Notes: a model not told the origin generated them from the letters alone. 34,319 bases of DNA from Muribaculaceae bacterium (GCA_022509065.1 JAFLTY010000025.1:1-34319); one strand, 5' to 3'; shown: positions 15,655-24,521, counted from the stretch's first letter. Translations and numbers: made by a program.

Positions 15655-16380
15655 TTAATCCTGAATAGCGTATCCGAGGCCGGATTTGTTGATGATGATG
15701 GACGAATCATCGCCGAGTTTTTTGCGGAGACGGCTTATGTTGGTGTCGACTATGCGGTCATTGTCGTTGCGTTCACCTTCTGCCCAAACTTCGTGGTATA
15801 TTTGTCGGCGGCTGAAAAACGTGTTCTTGTTCTTTGCCAACAGGGCAAGAATGGCAAATTCGGTCTTTGTAAGTGGCAACGGCGATGTGAGAGTGCGTAC
15901 AGTTCGGGTGCTCAGGTCGATATCAAGGTTACCGGCTTTGATGATTGCAGTGTGTGCACCCCCGGCGGCCACTATTGGATTTCGCCGCAACACGCTGCGT
16001 ACTCGAGCAATGAGTTCTCGAAGCGAAAAGGGTTTGAGAATATAGTCGTCGGCTCCGTCGTTAAAGGCCGCGATGATGTCGTCTTCGCTGTCCGAGTACG
16101 ACAGTATAATGACGGGGATATGGGCTGTTAGTGGGTTGGCTTTTACGGCTTTAAGTAAATCACGTCCTGTAAACGCCCGATTCATAGCATCGGCGAGTAT
16201 TATACGAAATTTAGGCAGGTCGGCGTGAGAGGCTGCCGCGGCATCGTTCATAGTTTCGACACAATAGCCTTCGTTTTCGAGATTGTATTTAAGCAGAGAA
16301 CTTATATGTTCCTCTTCATCGACAACAAGTATTGAACCTATGCCGTCGTTGCTGCTTGAAGTAATTCCGTTCGACATCAT
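15655..16380 (-). CDS. OmpR/PhoB-type response regulator, orphan
   Basis: 241 aa, predicted cytoplasmic transcription factor. The receiver domain lies at about 16-135: acidic pocket D21-E22, phospho-acceptor D64 in ILADAMNR, S94 in [10 protein letters not shown] (switch Ser/Thr) and K116 in YILKPFS. A winged-helix DNA-binding domain follows at about 148-240 ([49 protein letters not shown]). A polar N-terminal tail of about 15 residues precedes the receiver. No histidine kinase is in the window, so its partner and target are unknown. Two tandem ATGs (16380, 16377) can start it. Upstream is an AT-rich 200-bp gap without a clear promoter match. Confidence 0.93.
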   Translation of the reverse strand: MMSNGITSSSNDGIGSILVVDEEEHISSLLKYNLENEGYCVETMNDAAAASHADLPKFRIILADAMNRAFTGRDLLKAVKANPLTAHIPVIILSYSDSEDDIIAAFNDGADDYILKPFSLRELIARVRSVLRRNPIVAAGGAHTAIIKAGNLDIDLSTRTVRTLTSPLPLTKTEFAILALLAKNKNTFFSRRQIYHEVWAEGERNDNDRIVDTNISRLRKKLGDDSSIIINKSGLGYAIQD

Positions 16381-16581
16381 AGCGTAATGTCAATTAAAGA
16401 AATATAATCTATGCCAAAAGATGCTGAATTCGATTGGTTGGTGATGAATTTATCCTAAAATCGCTTAACGCATTGTCAAGTGTTCAGCAAAACAAAAGTA
16501 TTAAATAAAACATTTTCATGCAATAAAGTAACACCATTGTAGTGTATTTGCAATAAAAAATTAACTTAAAATGTTAAAGGG
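16381..16581. other. AT-rich intergenic region
   Basis: About 200 bp between the start of the response regulator (-) and a doubtful small + reading frame. It is AT-rich, with no exact TAnnTTTG box on either strand that I could find; the closest is TGTATTTG near 16540. It presumably holds the response regulator promoter. Confidence 0.4.
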
Positions 16582-16794
16582 ATGGTGATGGACAACAGAT
16601 TACAAGATTTATTGTCGAAGCGGCTTTATGAAAGTAGACAAAGAATGAGGCAGGTAGAGGCGACGAATAACTTTATTAGACTGCTAATCCGCGTGTGGCC
16701 AAAGCAAGGCGTTGACGAGCGACAGCCGGTGAGAGGGGACAGTCCGGCATATACAACGAAGTGTCGACCAACCGCATTCCAAACTCCGAGGTAG
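16582..16794 (+). CDS. Doubtful small protein, antisense to the end of the glycerate kinase gene
   Basis: This is a 70-codon frame. The first 34 residues (QDLLSKRLYESRQRMRQVEA...) are strongly helical and charged, and lie in otherwise empty DNA after an AAAGGGATGGTG stretch that could act as a ribosome site. The last 40 residues run antisense through the glycerate kinase coding sequence and look random. It may be a truncated gene start, a small real protein, or chance. I do not recognise it. Confidence 0.2.
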   Translation: MVMDNRLQDLLSKRLYESRQRMRQVEATNNFIRLLIRVWPKQGVDERQPVRGDSPAYTTKCRPTAFQTPR

Positions 16795-17626
16795 CGTATT
16801 TATCAACTTTACCGGCAATGCACACGCATGGAATGTTGTGTGAAGCAGCGGTTCGACCGAGCGTGTACACTGCCTTGCCCAGAGCAGAGAGACGGTCGTA
16901 ACAGCCTTCGCCGGTTATTATCATTGTGATGTCGTTCCAGGGGATTACAGCGCGGTCGAGCATCCATTGCGCACCGAGAAAACAGCGTGCGCCAATGACG
17001 CTTGCGAGTGCATATCCTATGCCACCACCAGCTCCGTCAAAAAGGCTTTTAGGGGCACCGTAACGCTTAATAACGCGTGCGAAGGTCTCTTTTATGATTT
17101 CTATGTCAGATACGGAGAAGCCTTTCTGAGGACAGAAAGATAAGGCGGAGAGTTGGCCTGCATAGGTAGGCAACAACGGAGCCTGTACATCAATCAATCC
17201 GATAATCAGCGAGTTCCACGGAATGTTAGGGTTCAAGGCGTCAAGCATGCCTCGGCCGGCATCGCAGGTAGCTGTTCCTCCAACACCAAGGTATATCTCG
17301 CGAGGATTGAAACGGGAGACAATATCGTTAAGAGAAAAGCCCAAAGCAGCTGACGACCGATCGAGAGGACTCATTGAGTCGGGGAAACAGCCGTAGCCTA
17401 TTATCGAAGAGGAATCCAACGCCATTTGACGTGTAATAGGATTGAAATAGCACCCTTTGGCAACGTATTCCCACCCGACTGCATTAGCGATGCAATGGGC
17501 TGTCCCTTCACCACCGTCAGCCATGGGGAGAGAAATAGACGGGGAATGGATGTTGTCAGCTATTATGCGCGTCGCTTCGATTGACGACATGGTGCCACGA
17601 TATTTGTCGGGAGCGATAAGTATCAT
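16676..17626 (-). CDS. Glycerate kinase (GlxK/GarK family)
   Basis: This enzyme phosphorylates D-glycerate. 316 aa from ATG 17626, somewhat shorter than the usual 370-380. The N-terminal MILIAPDKYRGTMSSIEAT matches the family's (I)APDSFKGSLSA block. PMADGGEGTAHCIA, GVGGTATCDAGRGMLDAL, DGAGGGIGYAL and TGEGCYDRLSALGKA are further family signatures. An in-frame upstream extension to 17731 lies inside the methyltransferase gene and has no family match. The ATG overlaps the methyltransferase stop (ATGA), so the two are translationally coupled. No glyoxylate or serine genes are nearby, so the pathway is unclear. Confidence 0.9.
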   Translation of the reverse strand: MILIAPDKYRGTMSSIEATRIIADNIHSPSISLPMADGGEGTAHCIANAVGWEYVAKGCYFNPITRQMALDSSSIIGYGCFPDSMSPLDRSSAALGFSLNDIVSRFNPREIYLGVGGTATCDAGRGMLDALNPNIPWNSLIIGLIDVQAPLLPTYAGQLSALSFCPQKGFSVSDIEIIKETFARVIKRYGAPKSLFDGAGGGIGYALASVIGARCFLGAQWMLDRAVIPWNDITMIITGEGCYDRLSALGKAVYTLGRTAASHNIPCVCIAGKVDKYATSEFGMRLVDTSLYMPDCPLSPAVARQRLALATRGLAV

Positions 17627-18996
17627 GTTTCGGCGAATAATACGGGTATGCTTTCGGGAATATATGACGAGCGGATTCGACGTGAAGGCGGCACGAGGTT
17701 GTTGGCACGAGAACCCACATTTTTGACCCAACCCAATCGATGACCGTTGTTTGAAACGAGGATATAGCCACGAGGCGTGTCTGTCTCAAGACGCAGAGCC
17801 TCGCCGCGTAAAAAAGCCATAGCCGTACGATAATCGACATCGATGACCGGAAAAGAGCCATCCTTGAGTAATAATGAAGAAGCAAGAGCAGGCGCCGGTC
17901 TGAAGTCTGAGCCCTTAGAGGAGAAAATATGGACACCGGGCGTAACAATGTTTATTTTGGATGCGAGAAGAGATAGCATGTCCAGATGAGACCGGTTAAG
18001 TGCGTATATATCGCCGTTTTTGTCAGTGACGCCAACGTATCCTTCAGCAAGGATTGGAGGAATGGCTACCGTTTTTAACGGCCGATGTTTTGGTGAAGAA
18101 ACGGCCGGAGAGTCCGAAGGTTTGCGAAACACAGCTACAAATTGACCTTCGCCGCGTATATTTCCGGGCACGAAGCGAGCGCAAGGGATAGTAGTGTCAA
18201 CACCGGGGGTAACACCTGGTAAGTCGCTTAAACCTAAATCGACAGGTATGGCGTCGAGGCTGTCACGAATCCATTCGGCGTTCAGTTCGTTTTCTATGCG
18301 GTTGAAGGTGCAAGTCGAATAAATGAGGTACCCACCCGGGCGCAACGTTTGCCACACGGCTTCCACAATGTTGCGTTGCAATTCGGCGCAACTTTCAACC
18401 AATCCCGGCGACCATTGAGAAAGGGCGATAGAGTTTTTGCGCATCATCCCTTCACCCGAACACGGTACATCGGCGGATACAATGTCGAAAACAGATCCGA
18501 GGCAAGCAAGATCTCGTGCATCGGCGCGGCTCACCGCATAGCCCGGGATGCCCCAACGTTCGAGATTCTCGATGAGCGCTGTCACACGGTCGAGGGCATA
18601 TTCGTTTGCAAGGACGAACGATCCCGGAGGCAACACAGCCATCGCCGAGGTGGTTTTACCGCCCGGAGCAGCGCAGGCGTCAAGATAGTTGACGGGAACA
18701 GTACTATCGCCGACAATGCGCCGCAATACTTCGCCGGTAATCATTGCCGACGGATCCTGGACATAGAAACTGCCGTCGTACAGCCCGGGGTGAAATGTAA
18801 ACCGTGGTCTTTGCGGCAGATAATAGCCGTTAGGTTCCCAAGGTACCTTAGTCGAAAAGGAGTCCGGAGTAAGGAGCGGTTTATAGGGGTTGAGCCTGAT
18901 AGCCACGGGCGACTCTTCGTCGGCCAGCGCCTTAAGGACAACAGCGTGACCCGGGAGGCTCATCATCATGTCTGCGAACTGCGTGGGGAATTCCAT
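17623..18996 (-). CDS. rRNA cytosine-C5 methyltransferase (RsmF/NOL1-NOP2-sun type)
   Basis: This S-adenosylmethionine enzyme makes m5C in RNA, probably 16S rRNA. 457 aa. The SAM site DACAAPGGKTT is at 106-116. Motif IV ADVPCSGEG contains C179, and motif VI YSTCTF contains catalytic C229. The FYVQDPSAM block before the SAM motif is also typical. The region from about 300 to the end has the PUA-like features of RsmF (LKDGSFPVIDVDYRTAMAFLRGE, GYILVSNNGHRLGWVKNV). Target position (E. coli RsmF makes m5C1407) is inferred only from the family. It starts 18 bp after the glgB stop and overlaps glycerate kinase by ATGA. Confidence 0.93.
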   Translation of the reverse strand: MEFPTQFADMMMSLPGHAVVLKALADEESPVAIRLNPYKPLLTPDSFSTKVPWEPNGYYLPQRPRFTFHPGLYDGSFYVQDPSAMITGEVLRRIVGDSTVPVNYLDACAAPGGKTTSAMAVLPPGSFVLANEYALDRVTALIENLERWGIPGYAVSRADARDLACLGSVFDIVSADVPCSGEGMMRKNSIALSQWSPGLVESCAELQRNIVEAVWQTLRPGGYLIYSTCTFNRIENELNAEWIRDSLDAIPVDLGLSDLPGVTPGVDTTIPCARFVPGNIRGEGQFVAVFRKPSDSPAVSSPKHRPLKTVAIPPILAEGYVGVTDKNGDIYALNRSHLDMLSLLASKINIVTPGVHIFSSKGSDFRPAPALASSLLLKDGSFPVIDVDYRTAMAFLRGEALRLETDTPRGYILVSNNGHRLGWVKNVGSRANNLVPPSRRIRSSYIPESIPVLFAET

Positions 18997-19014
18997 AGGA
19001 CGAGGTCAGACGGG

Positions 19015-21171
19015 TCAAGGCATATTATCGTTGTGGCGACGTAAGATGATAGCTGTTCGAGAAGGTATATAGAGTTTGAGCCACTCTACGCCGGCCGGAG
19101 CATAAAGGCGGTCGGGCATGGTGAGGTGTGGTACGGAGTGGTAGACGTTGCCGAAACCGCCGAAACGTAAATCGTCGGATGACAGTACAACGTCATAACG
19201 CCCGGCAGGGATAAGGATGCCGTAATCGGTGAACGAGTGTGTGGGATTGAAATTGAACACAAATACCAAGTCACCACGCATGAAGGCTAATATCTGATCG
19301 TCGTCTTTCTCCCAAAGTTTTCTGATGGGTAAAGCCTGAAAATCGTATTGATGGCTGACGACTTCAATCATAGCGTTGTCGAAGGCGTTAAGATACTGAT
19401 ACTTTAAGTCGGGGTTGTCGACAAGGCTCCATTGTCTGCGTGCGTATTTGTGGCTCCAACCATTGCCCTCGCGCGGAAAGTCTATCCATTCGGGGTGACC
19501 GAACTCGTTTCCCATGAAATTGAGATAACCACCGTTGATGGTTGCGAGAGTAACCAGACGTATCATTTTATGGAGGGCAATGCCTCGATTGACAACGTCG
19601 TCGTTGTCGTCTCGCGACATGTGCCAATACATGTGGTCGTCGATGAGCCGGAAAATGACTGTTTTGTCGCCAACGAGTGCCTGGTCGTGACTCTCGACGT
19701 ACGAGATAGTTTTTTCGTCAGCGCGTCGGTTTGTAAGTTCCCAAAATATCGAGGTGGGATGCCAGTCCTCGTCTTTCTTTTCCTTTAGAGTCTTTATCCA
19801 ATAGTCCGGAATGCCCATGGCCATACGGTAATCAAATCCCATACCGCCGTCTTTGATGGGAGTGGCCAACCCCGGCATTCCGCTCATCTCTTCGGCTATA
19901 GTTATGGCATTAGGATTGATGGAATGAATGAGTTTGTTGGCCAGTGTGAGATAAACTATGGCGTCGGTATCCTGATTGCCGTTGTAATAGTCCTCATAGC
20001 CGCCGAATGCCTGACCGAGGCCGTGATTATAATATAACATCGAGGTGACACCGTCAAACCTGAACCCGTCGAAGCGGAATTCCTCCAGCCAATACTTGCA
20101 GTTCGAGAGTAGGAAGTGTAGGACTTCCGTTTTGCCGTAATCGAAGCACAACGAATCCCAAGCGGGATGTTCGCGACGCGATGGGTCTTTATGAAAATAC
20201 AGGTCGCAAGAGCCGTCAAGACGCGCAATGCCTTCGGCTTCGTTTTTGACGGCGTGACTGTGCACTATATCCATAATGACGGCAATGCCCAGACCATGTG
20301 CCTCGTCGATAAGTCTTTTGAGTTCGTTGGCAGTACCAAATCGGCTTGAAGGAGCAAAGAAATTGGACACATGATAGCCGAACGAACCGTAATAAGGATG
20401 CTCCTGTATGGCCATTATCTGAATGGCGTTGTAACCGTCGGCGGCGATACGCGGTAACACGTTTGTTCGGAATTCGTCGTAAGTGCCGACATCTTCTCTG
20501 TCCTGTGCCATGCCGATATGGCATTCGTATATAAGCAATGGTTTGGTATCTGGAATGAAACCTGTCGATTGCCACTTATATTCATGGTCGTCGGGTACCT
20601 GGGCTGAGAAGATATGGGTTATGTTATCCTGGACAACGCGTGTGGCATAAGCCGGGATGCGTTCACCGCTTCCTCCGTCCCACTCCACAAACATTTTATA
20701 AAGATTGTTTGGGTGTATAGCATCATGCGGAAACGTACCTTGCCATACACCACCGTCCAGACGCTGAAGCTTGAAAGCATCGGTGCGCTGCCATCCGCTG
20801 AAATCTCCGATAAGCCATATTGCGCGCGCACCGGGAGCCCACTCCCTAAACACCCATTCGCCGTTTTCGTTGCGGTGCAACCCGAAATATAGATGGGCGT
20901 TGGCGAATTCGGACAGTGAACGATTGGATTCACCAAGGATTTGTTTTTCGCGGCTGATGGCATCCTGATGGCGCCCTTCGATAGCCTCGGCAAATGGCAT
21001 CAGCCACGGGTCGTTACGCAGGATGTTGAGACGCGGCTTACGCGGTCGACGTGTAGTTTTACGCTCTGCCGAGGTGCTACTTCTTGTTGTCGGCTTTGTG
21101 GTTGGAGTCTGTGTCTTTAGTTTTTTTGAGGACGCAGATTTATTGTCTGATTTCTTTGACCCCTTATTCAT
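19015..21171 (-). CDS. glgB: 1,4-alpha-glucan branching enzyme with basic N-terminal tail
   Basis: It makes alpha-1,6 branches in glycogen. 718 aa, of the shorter GH13 branching-enzyme type related to eukaryotic GBE1. A CBM48-like domain lies at about 90-200 (LYFGLHR, FREWAPGARAIWLIGDFSGW). The GH13 barrel follows: MDIVHSH, nucleophile D373 in GFRFDGVTSM, acid/base E427 in ITIAEEMSG, and D496 in YVESHDQAL. The C-terminal beta domain ends near 715. Residues 1-47 are an added Lys/Arg/Ser/Thr-rich, low-complexity tail (SKKSDNKSASSKK, RKTTRRPRKPR) with no alternative ATG after it. It lies 15 bp after the dnaX tail. No glgA or glgC is in the window. Confidence 0.95.
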   Translation of the reverse strand: MNKGSKKSDNKSASSKKLKTQTPTTKPTTRSSTSAERKTTRRPRKPRLNILRNDPWLMPFAEAIEGRHQDAISREKQILGESNRSLSEFANAHLYFGLHRNENGEWVFREWAPGARAIWLIGDFSGWQRTDAFKLQRLDGGVWQGTFPHDAIHPNNLYKMFVEWDGGSGERIPAYATRVVQDNITHIFSAQVPDDHEYKWQSTGFIPDTKPLLIYECHIGMAQDREDVGTYDEFRTNVLPRIAADGYNAIQIMAIQEHPYYGSFGYHVSNFFAPSSRFGTANELKRLIDEAHGLGIAVIMDIVHSHAVKNEAEGIARLDGSCDLYFHKDPSRREHPAWDSLCFDYGKTEVLHFLLSNCKYWLEEFRFDGFRFDGVTSMLYYNHGLGQAFGGYEDYYNGNQDTDAIVYLTLANKLIHSINPNAITIAEEMSGMPGLATPIKDGGMGFDYRMAMGIPDYWIKTLKEKKDEDWHPTSIFWELTNRRADEKTISYVESHDQALVGDKTVIFRLIDDHMYWHMSRDDNDDVVNRGIALHKMIRLVTLATINGGYLNFMGNEFGHPEWIDFPREGNGWSHKYARRQWSLVDNPDLKYQYLNAFDNAMIEVVSHQYDFQALPIRKLWEKDDDQILAFMRGDLVFVFNFNPTHSFTDYGILIPAGRYDVVLSSDDLRFGGFGNVYHSVPHLTMPDRLYAPAGVEWLKLYIPSRTAIILRRHNDNMP

Positions 21172-21186
21172 GATTCTTCGGGTATT

Positions 21187-21885
21187 TTATAACTTAAGTT
21201 TGAGGTGCCGGATAAAATCGGCGAGAGTGGGATTTGCTTTTATCATATTGGCGACGAGTTCTCTTTCGTTCCATACAAGAGGGCTTTCCTCGCTTACTTC
21301 TTCGAGAGTGAAAGTGACTTTTGAGTTTCGTATCTGACTATGTATGAAGGAAGTGATACGGCTCAGATTTTCGCTGATATAGTCAAGATGCACTTTGCTT
21401 TGTGCTATACGAAAGACATCGTCGCTGACGCGTACCGGGGTTGCCATGCGCATTGCGTTGACCAGGACATGTTCGGAAGCGAACTGTTGGATAAAAGCGT
21501 TCCACGCTTTCATAATATCCGCGTCGGTGTATGGCTCGTTGAGATTGTCAGAGTGTTTTGATGTTGAAGAGAATGTTGTGGACGATGGCTGACCGGTTGC
21601 TCCGGGTTTTTTACCGGAAAGGCTTATGCCCGGAGTGTTTAAGCCGGTAGGTTTGAAAGAACCGCGTGGTGGTTGGGGTGCTGTTTGATTGTGACTTGAC
21701 GAGACGGTATCACGACTTGGGACGGAAGGAGGTTGCGTGTAGACTGCGGTTGAGTTGGCAGGTTGACGAGTATCACCGCCGGCAACCTGTCCGGTGACGG
21801 GCTGAGTGAATGCGGCGATTGGTTTAAGCGGCCCCCCGGCAATATCACCTATACTGTCTTCGTCGAGGGGCTGAGTAGTTGGCAC
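21187..21885 (-). CDS. dnaX: dnaX 3' part: linker and tau C-terminal domain (-1 frame)
   Basis: This frame overlaps the end of the ATPase part and lies in its -1 frame. The first 115 residues are a Pro/Thr/Gly/Gln-rich linker (TTQPLDEDSIGD...). The last about 110 are a compact domain (ADIMKAWNAFIQQFASEHVLVNAM, DFIRHLKLKL) like the tau C-terminal region of Bacteroidetes DnaX. GTG 21885 is the first start codon, but the frame is open back to a TAA at 21973-21975, so joining could occur anywhere in 21972-21849. Joined, the two parts give roughly 595-600 aa, the expected full tau length. I cannot tell whether this is programmed frameshifting, independent initiation, mutation, or a one-base sequence error. 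Confidence 0.75.
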   Translation of the reverse strand: MPTTQPLDEDSIGDIAGGPLKPIAAFTQPVTGQVAGGDTRQPANSTAVYTQPPSVPSRDTVSSSHNQTAPQPPRGSFKPTGLNTPGISLSGKKPGATGQPSSTTFSSTSKHSDNLNEPYTDADIMKAWNAFIQQFASEHVLVNAMRMATPVRVSDDVFRIAQSKVHLDYISENLSRITSFIHSQIRNSKVTFTLEEVSEESPLVWNERELVANMIKANPTLADFIRHLKLKL

Positions 21886-22961
21886 AGCCTGATTAGGGTG
21901 AGTTCGGTAAGGAACTGCTTGTTCGAGGCCGTTCGGAAATTGAGGTCGGCATCGTTTATGATGCGCATTGCCTTATAGAAAAAATCCGGAGGCAGACCGG
22001 CGGCACGTTCGGCTTTAGCTCTTCGTACATCGTCGGGAGCCTCAAGCAATGATACCGTAGCGGGGTTTTGAGCCACCATGAGGTCGCGTAAGTATCCACC
22101 CAGGCCGTTGATGAAAAACAGAGCATCGAAACCTTTATCGCGAACCTCTTTATATACGTTTAGAGCGGCTGGAACGTCCTCCTGTCTGAAAGCGTCCAAG
22201 AGGCGGTCGAAATAGCTGTCGTCAAGAACGTTAAGATTGTCAATTGTCGACTGATAGGTGATGTTACCACGCGAAGAAGCGGCCACCTGATCGAAGATGG
22301 AGAGGGCGTCGCGCATGGCACCGTCGGCATGGCGTGCAATGACGCCAAGAGAGGATTTTTCGGCTGTTATACCCTCGCTGTCAGCCACATACTGCAGGTG
22401 ATCAATCATATCGTTGATGGTGATACGGTTGAAATCGTAAATCTGGCAGCGAGACAGAATGGTGGGAATGATTTTATGTTTTTCGGTGGTGGCAAGGATA
22501 AACACTACGTACGAAGGCGGTTCTTCGAGCGTCTTAAGGAAAGCGTTGAATGCCTGTGCGGACAGCATGTGAACCTCGTCTATGATAAACACGCGGTACT
22601 TTCCGTCAGTTGGAGGGATAAGAACCTGGTCGATTAGACCCTTTATGTCGTCGACACCGTTATGGGATGCGGCGTCGAGTTCTATGATGTTCATCGACCT
22701 GTTGTCGTTGAACGCTTTGCACGAATCACACTCGTTACATGCCTCACCGTCGGGTGTCGGGTTGGTACAGTTTATTGTTTTTGCGAAAATACGGGCACAT
22801 GATGTTTTGCCTACACCACGGCTACCACAAAACAGATACGCGTGAGCGAGGCGGTCGGAGGCGATAGCGTTTTTGAGAGTCGCTGTTAGGGCTTTCTGAC
22901 CAACGACGGTATTGAATGTCGAGGGTCTGTATTTTCGGGCGGAGACTATATATTGGTCCAT
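21849..22961 (-). CDS. dnaX: DNA polymerase III gamma/tau, clamp-loader ATPase part
   Basis: This is the motor subunit of the clamp loader. 370 aa from ATG 22961. It contains RKYRPSTFNTVVGQ, Walker A in CGSRGVGKTSCA, a zinc site CTNPTPDGEACNECDSC, Walker B IIDEVHML, the LKTLEEPPSYVVFILATTE sensor and arginine-finger SRC (ILSRCQIYDF). The AAA+ domains and the collar-like domain III (to LTELTLIRLCQ) are complete. It then ends after SPSTKTV, just past domain III, where the tau linker should begin; the rest lies in the -1 frame (21187-21885). The start overlaps the preceding dehydrogenase stop (TGATG), so translation is coupled. A GTG at 22964 is an alternative start. Confidence 0.92.
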   Translation of the reverse strand: MDQYIVSARKYRPSTFNTVVGQKALTATLKNAIASDRLAHAYLFCGSRGVGKTSCARIFAKTINCTNPTPDGEACNECDSCKAFNDNRSMNIIELDAASHNGVDDIKGLIDQVLIPPTDGKYRVFIIDEVHMLSAQAFNAFLKTLEEPPSYVVFILATTEKHKIIPTILSRCQIYDFNRITINDMIDHLQYVADSEGITAEKSSLGVIARHADGAMRDALSIFDQVAASSRGNITYQSTIDNLNVLDDSYFDRLLDAFRQEDVPAALNVYKEVRDKGFDALFFINGLGGYLRDLMVAQNPATVSLLEAPDDVRRAKAERAAGLPPDFFYKAMRIINDADLNFRTASNKQFLTELTLIRLCQLLSPSTKTV

Positions 22962-24157
22962 CACATTTCAAGATCGGCGTTGATTACTTCGTGCCATGGC
23001 AATCCTTGGACGGGAAGTTGCTCCATGAACGGATCGGGGTCAAACTCTTCTACGTTGTGTACTCCTGGTTTCACCCATTTACCGGTCAGGAACATCATGG
23101 CTCCTATCATAGCAGGCACCCCTGTGGTGAAACTTACAGCCTGCGTGCCGGTCTGGCGGTACGCTTCCTGGTGGCTGCAGTTGTTATAGATATAATAAGT
23201 CAGGGGGTTGCCTTCTTTGTCTTTACCGGCTATACGGCAACCTATCGATGTTTCGCCAACATAGTTTTCTCCCAGATCGCCGGGGTTAGGCAGAACGGCT
23301 TTGAGGAACTGTAGCGGGACGATTTTTTGTCCATTGAAGTCGACCTCGTCTATACGCGCCATGCCAATGTTCTGTATGACACGAAGATGGGTGAGATACT
23401 CCTGGCCGAAAGTCATCCAGAAACGCGCGCGTTTTATAGAAGGGAAGTTCAGGACGAGAGACTCCAGTTCCTCATGGTACAGGAGATAGCTTTCGCGCGG
23501 CCCTATGTTGGGATAAGTCAGGGTGCGGTGTATTTCAAGAGGACCGGTTGTTATCCAATTGCCTTCCTTATAATAGCGGCCGTTCTGAGTTATTTCGCGG
23601 ATATTTATTTCAGGATTGAAGTTTGTTGCAAATGCTTTGCCGTGATCACCACCGTTACAATCAACGATATCGAGGGTCTCCATGTCGCTGAAATAGTGTT
23701 TGGCTGCGTAAGCGGTGAACACTCCTGATACACCCGGGTCGAAACCGCATCCCAGGATTGCCGTCAGACCGGCTTTCTCAAAGCGTTCACGGTAAGCCCA
23801 CTGCCATGAATATTCGAAATGAGCGACATCCTTAGGCTCGTAATTGGCCGTATCAAGATAGTTTACCCCTGTTTTGAGGCATGCCTCCATGATGGTGAGA
23901 TCCTGATAAGGGAGGGCGACGTTGATTACCAACTGCGGCTTGTGTCGATTGAATAACTCTACCAACTGGTCTACATCGTCGGCATCTACACTGTCGGTCG
24001 TGAACCAGGGTTTATTGATGCGAGCCGCTATGGCGTCGCATTTCGATTTGGTGCGGGATGCAAGAACGACTTCGCTAAAAACATCATGGTTTTCGGCACA
24101 TTTACAGGCCACTACAGTTCCGACGCCACCAGCGCCGATGATAATAACTTTTGCCAT
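22961..24157 (-). CDS. Carboxynorspermidine/carboxyspermidine dehydrogenase
   Basis: 398 aa of the saccharopine-dehydrogenase-like family. The N-terminal Rossmann motif KVIIIGAGGVGTVVACKCA binds NAD(P)H; VINVALPYQDLTIMEACLKTGVNYLDTANYEP and AILGCGFDPGVSGVF are family blocks, and the C-terminal half carries the substrate domain (ESYLLYHEELESL, GVPAMIGAMMFLTGKW). In Bacteroidetes such proteins make carboxy(nor)spermidine from a diamine and aspartate semialdehyde for polyamine synthesis. The partner decarboxylase (nspC-like) is not in the window. A lysine-pathway saccharopine dehydrogenase is the other possibility but fits less well. First gene of the leftward cluster; the stop overlaps the dnaX start. 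Confidence 0.85.
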   Translation of the reverse strand: MAKVIIIGAGGVGTVVACKCAENHDVFSEVVLASRTKSKCDAIAARINKPWFTTDSVDADDVDQLVELFNRHKPQLVINVALPYQDLTIMEACLKTGVNYLDTANYEPKDVAHFEYSWQWAYRERFEKAGLTAILGCGFDPGVSGVFTAYAAKHYFSDMETLDIVDCNGGDHGKAFATNFNPEINIREITQNGRYYKEGNWITTGPLEIHRTLTYPNIGPRESYLLYHEELESLVLNFPSIKRARFWMTFGQEYLTHLRVIQNIGMARIDEVDFNGQKIVPLQFLKAVLPNPGDLGENYVGETSIGCRIAGKDKEGNPLTYYIYNNCSHQEAYRQTGTQAVSFTTGVPAMIGAMMFLTGKWVKPGVHNVEEFDPDPFMEQLPVQGLPWHEVINADLEM

Positions 24158-24305
24158 CTTAGGATTTATCTTGTTTTGGAAAGTTAATTGATTAGCAGTT
24201 TATTAACCTATAGAACGGGAGGAAGTCCCCTTCGAGGAAGCCTTCTATCCCAATTTTCAACCGCTAATTTCGGCAAAAATCCCATTATATCCAAACAATA
24301 TGTCC

Positions 24306-24358
24306 AAAAAGGGAGTAACTCCGGTTCCAATCGGTTTAAACGAGAAGGAAACGGAGTT
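24306..24358 (-). terminator. Long hairpin, possible leftward terminator
   Basis: AACTCCG (24317-24323) pairs with CGGAGTT (24352-24358), extended by TTCC/GGAA after one mismatch and by an inner TCG/CGA. On the minus strand the hairpin is followed after 6 nt by five T (24310-24306). The gap before the T-run makes it a weak terminator for the gene ending at 24529; it could also be a structured leader. Confidence 0.4.
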
Positions 24359-24462
24359 GCATTTTGTCTCGACCGAGGGAAATGGTTAGGTTCGGGACAG
24401 AAATGAGTGGAAGAGAAAAAGAATGAGTAGTGTGTGCGGATGGTTATAGTGATACAACGAAC

Positions 24463-24521
24463 TTTTATATCATGACTTCAAATTTTTACGTCATGACTTG
24501 GTGGTTTTTCTGTCATGGGTT
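24463..24521. repeat. Three short repeats with 21-22 bp period
   Basis: ATCATGACTT (24469), GTCATGACTT (24490) and GTCATGGGTT (24512), each preceded by a T-rich stretch. They lie directly after the stop of the leftward repeat-protein gene. Meaning unknown. Confidence 0.5.

Noticed and set aside
17627-17731. Upstream extension of the glycerate kinase
   Set aside because: It runs inside the methyltransferase gene; the ATGA overlap at 17623-17626 and the family start MILIAPDKY support the shorter form.
21831-21837. C6/G6 homopolymer as the cause of the dnaX frame break
   Set aside because: It lies downstream of the stop codon of the ATPase part (21849-21851), so an error there would not join the two frames.
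21973-21986. Canonical-looking slippery heptamer U-UUU-UUC in dnaX
   Set aside because: It is in the right register, but a -1 slip there reads CTA then TAA at once, so it cannot lead into the tau-domain frame.
24188-24406. 72-codon + frame in the intergenic gap
   Set aside because: No family features, no ribosome site, and it spans the hairpin; probably chance.
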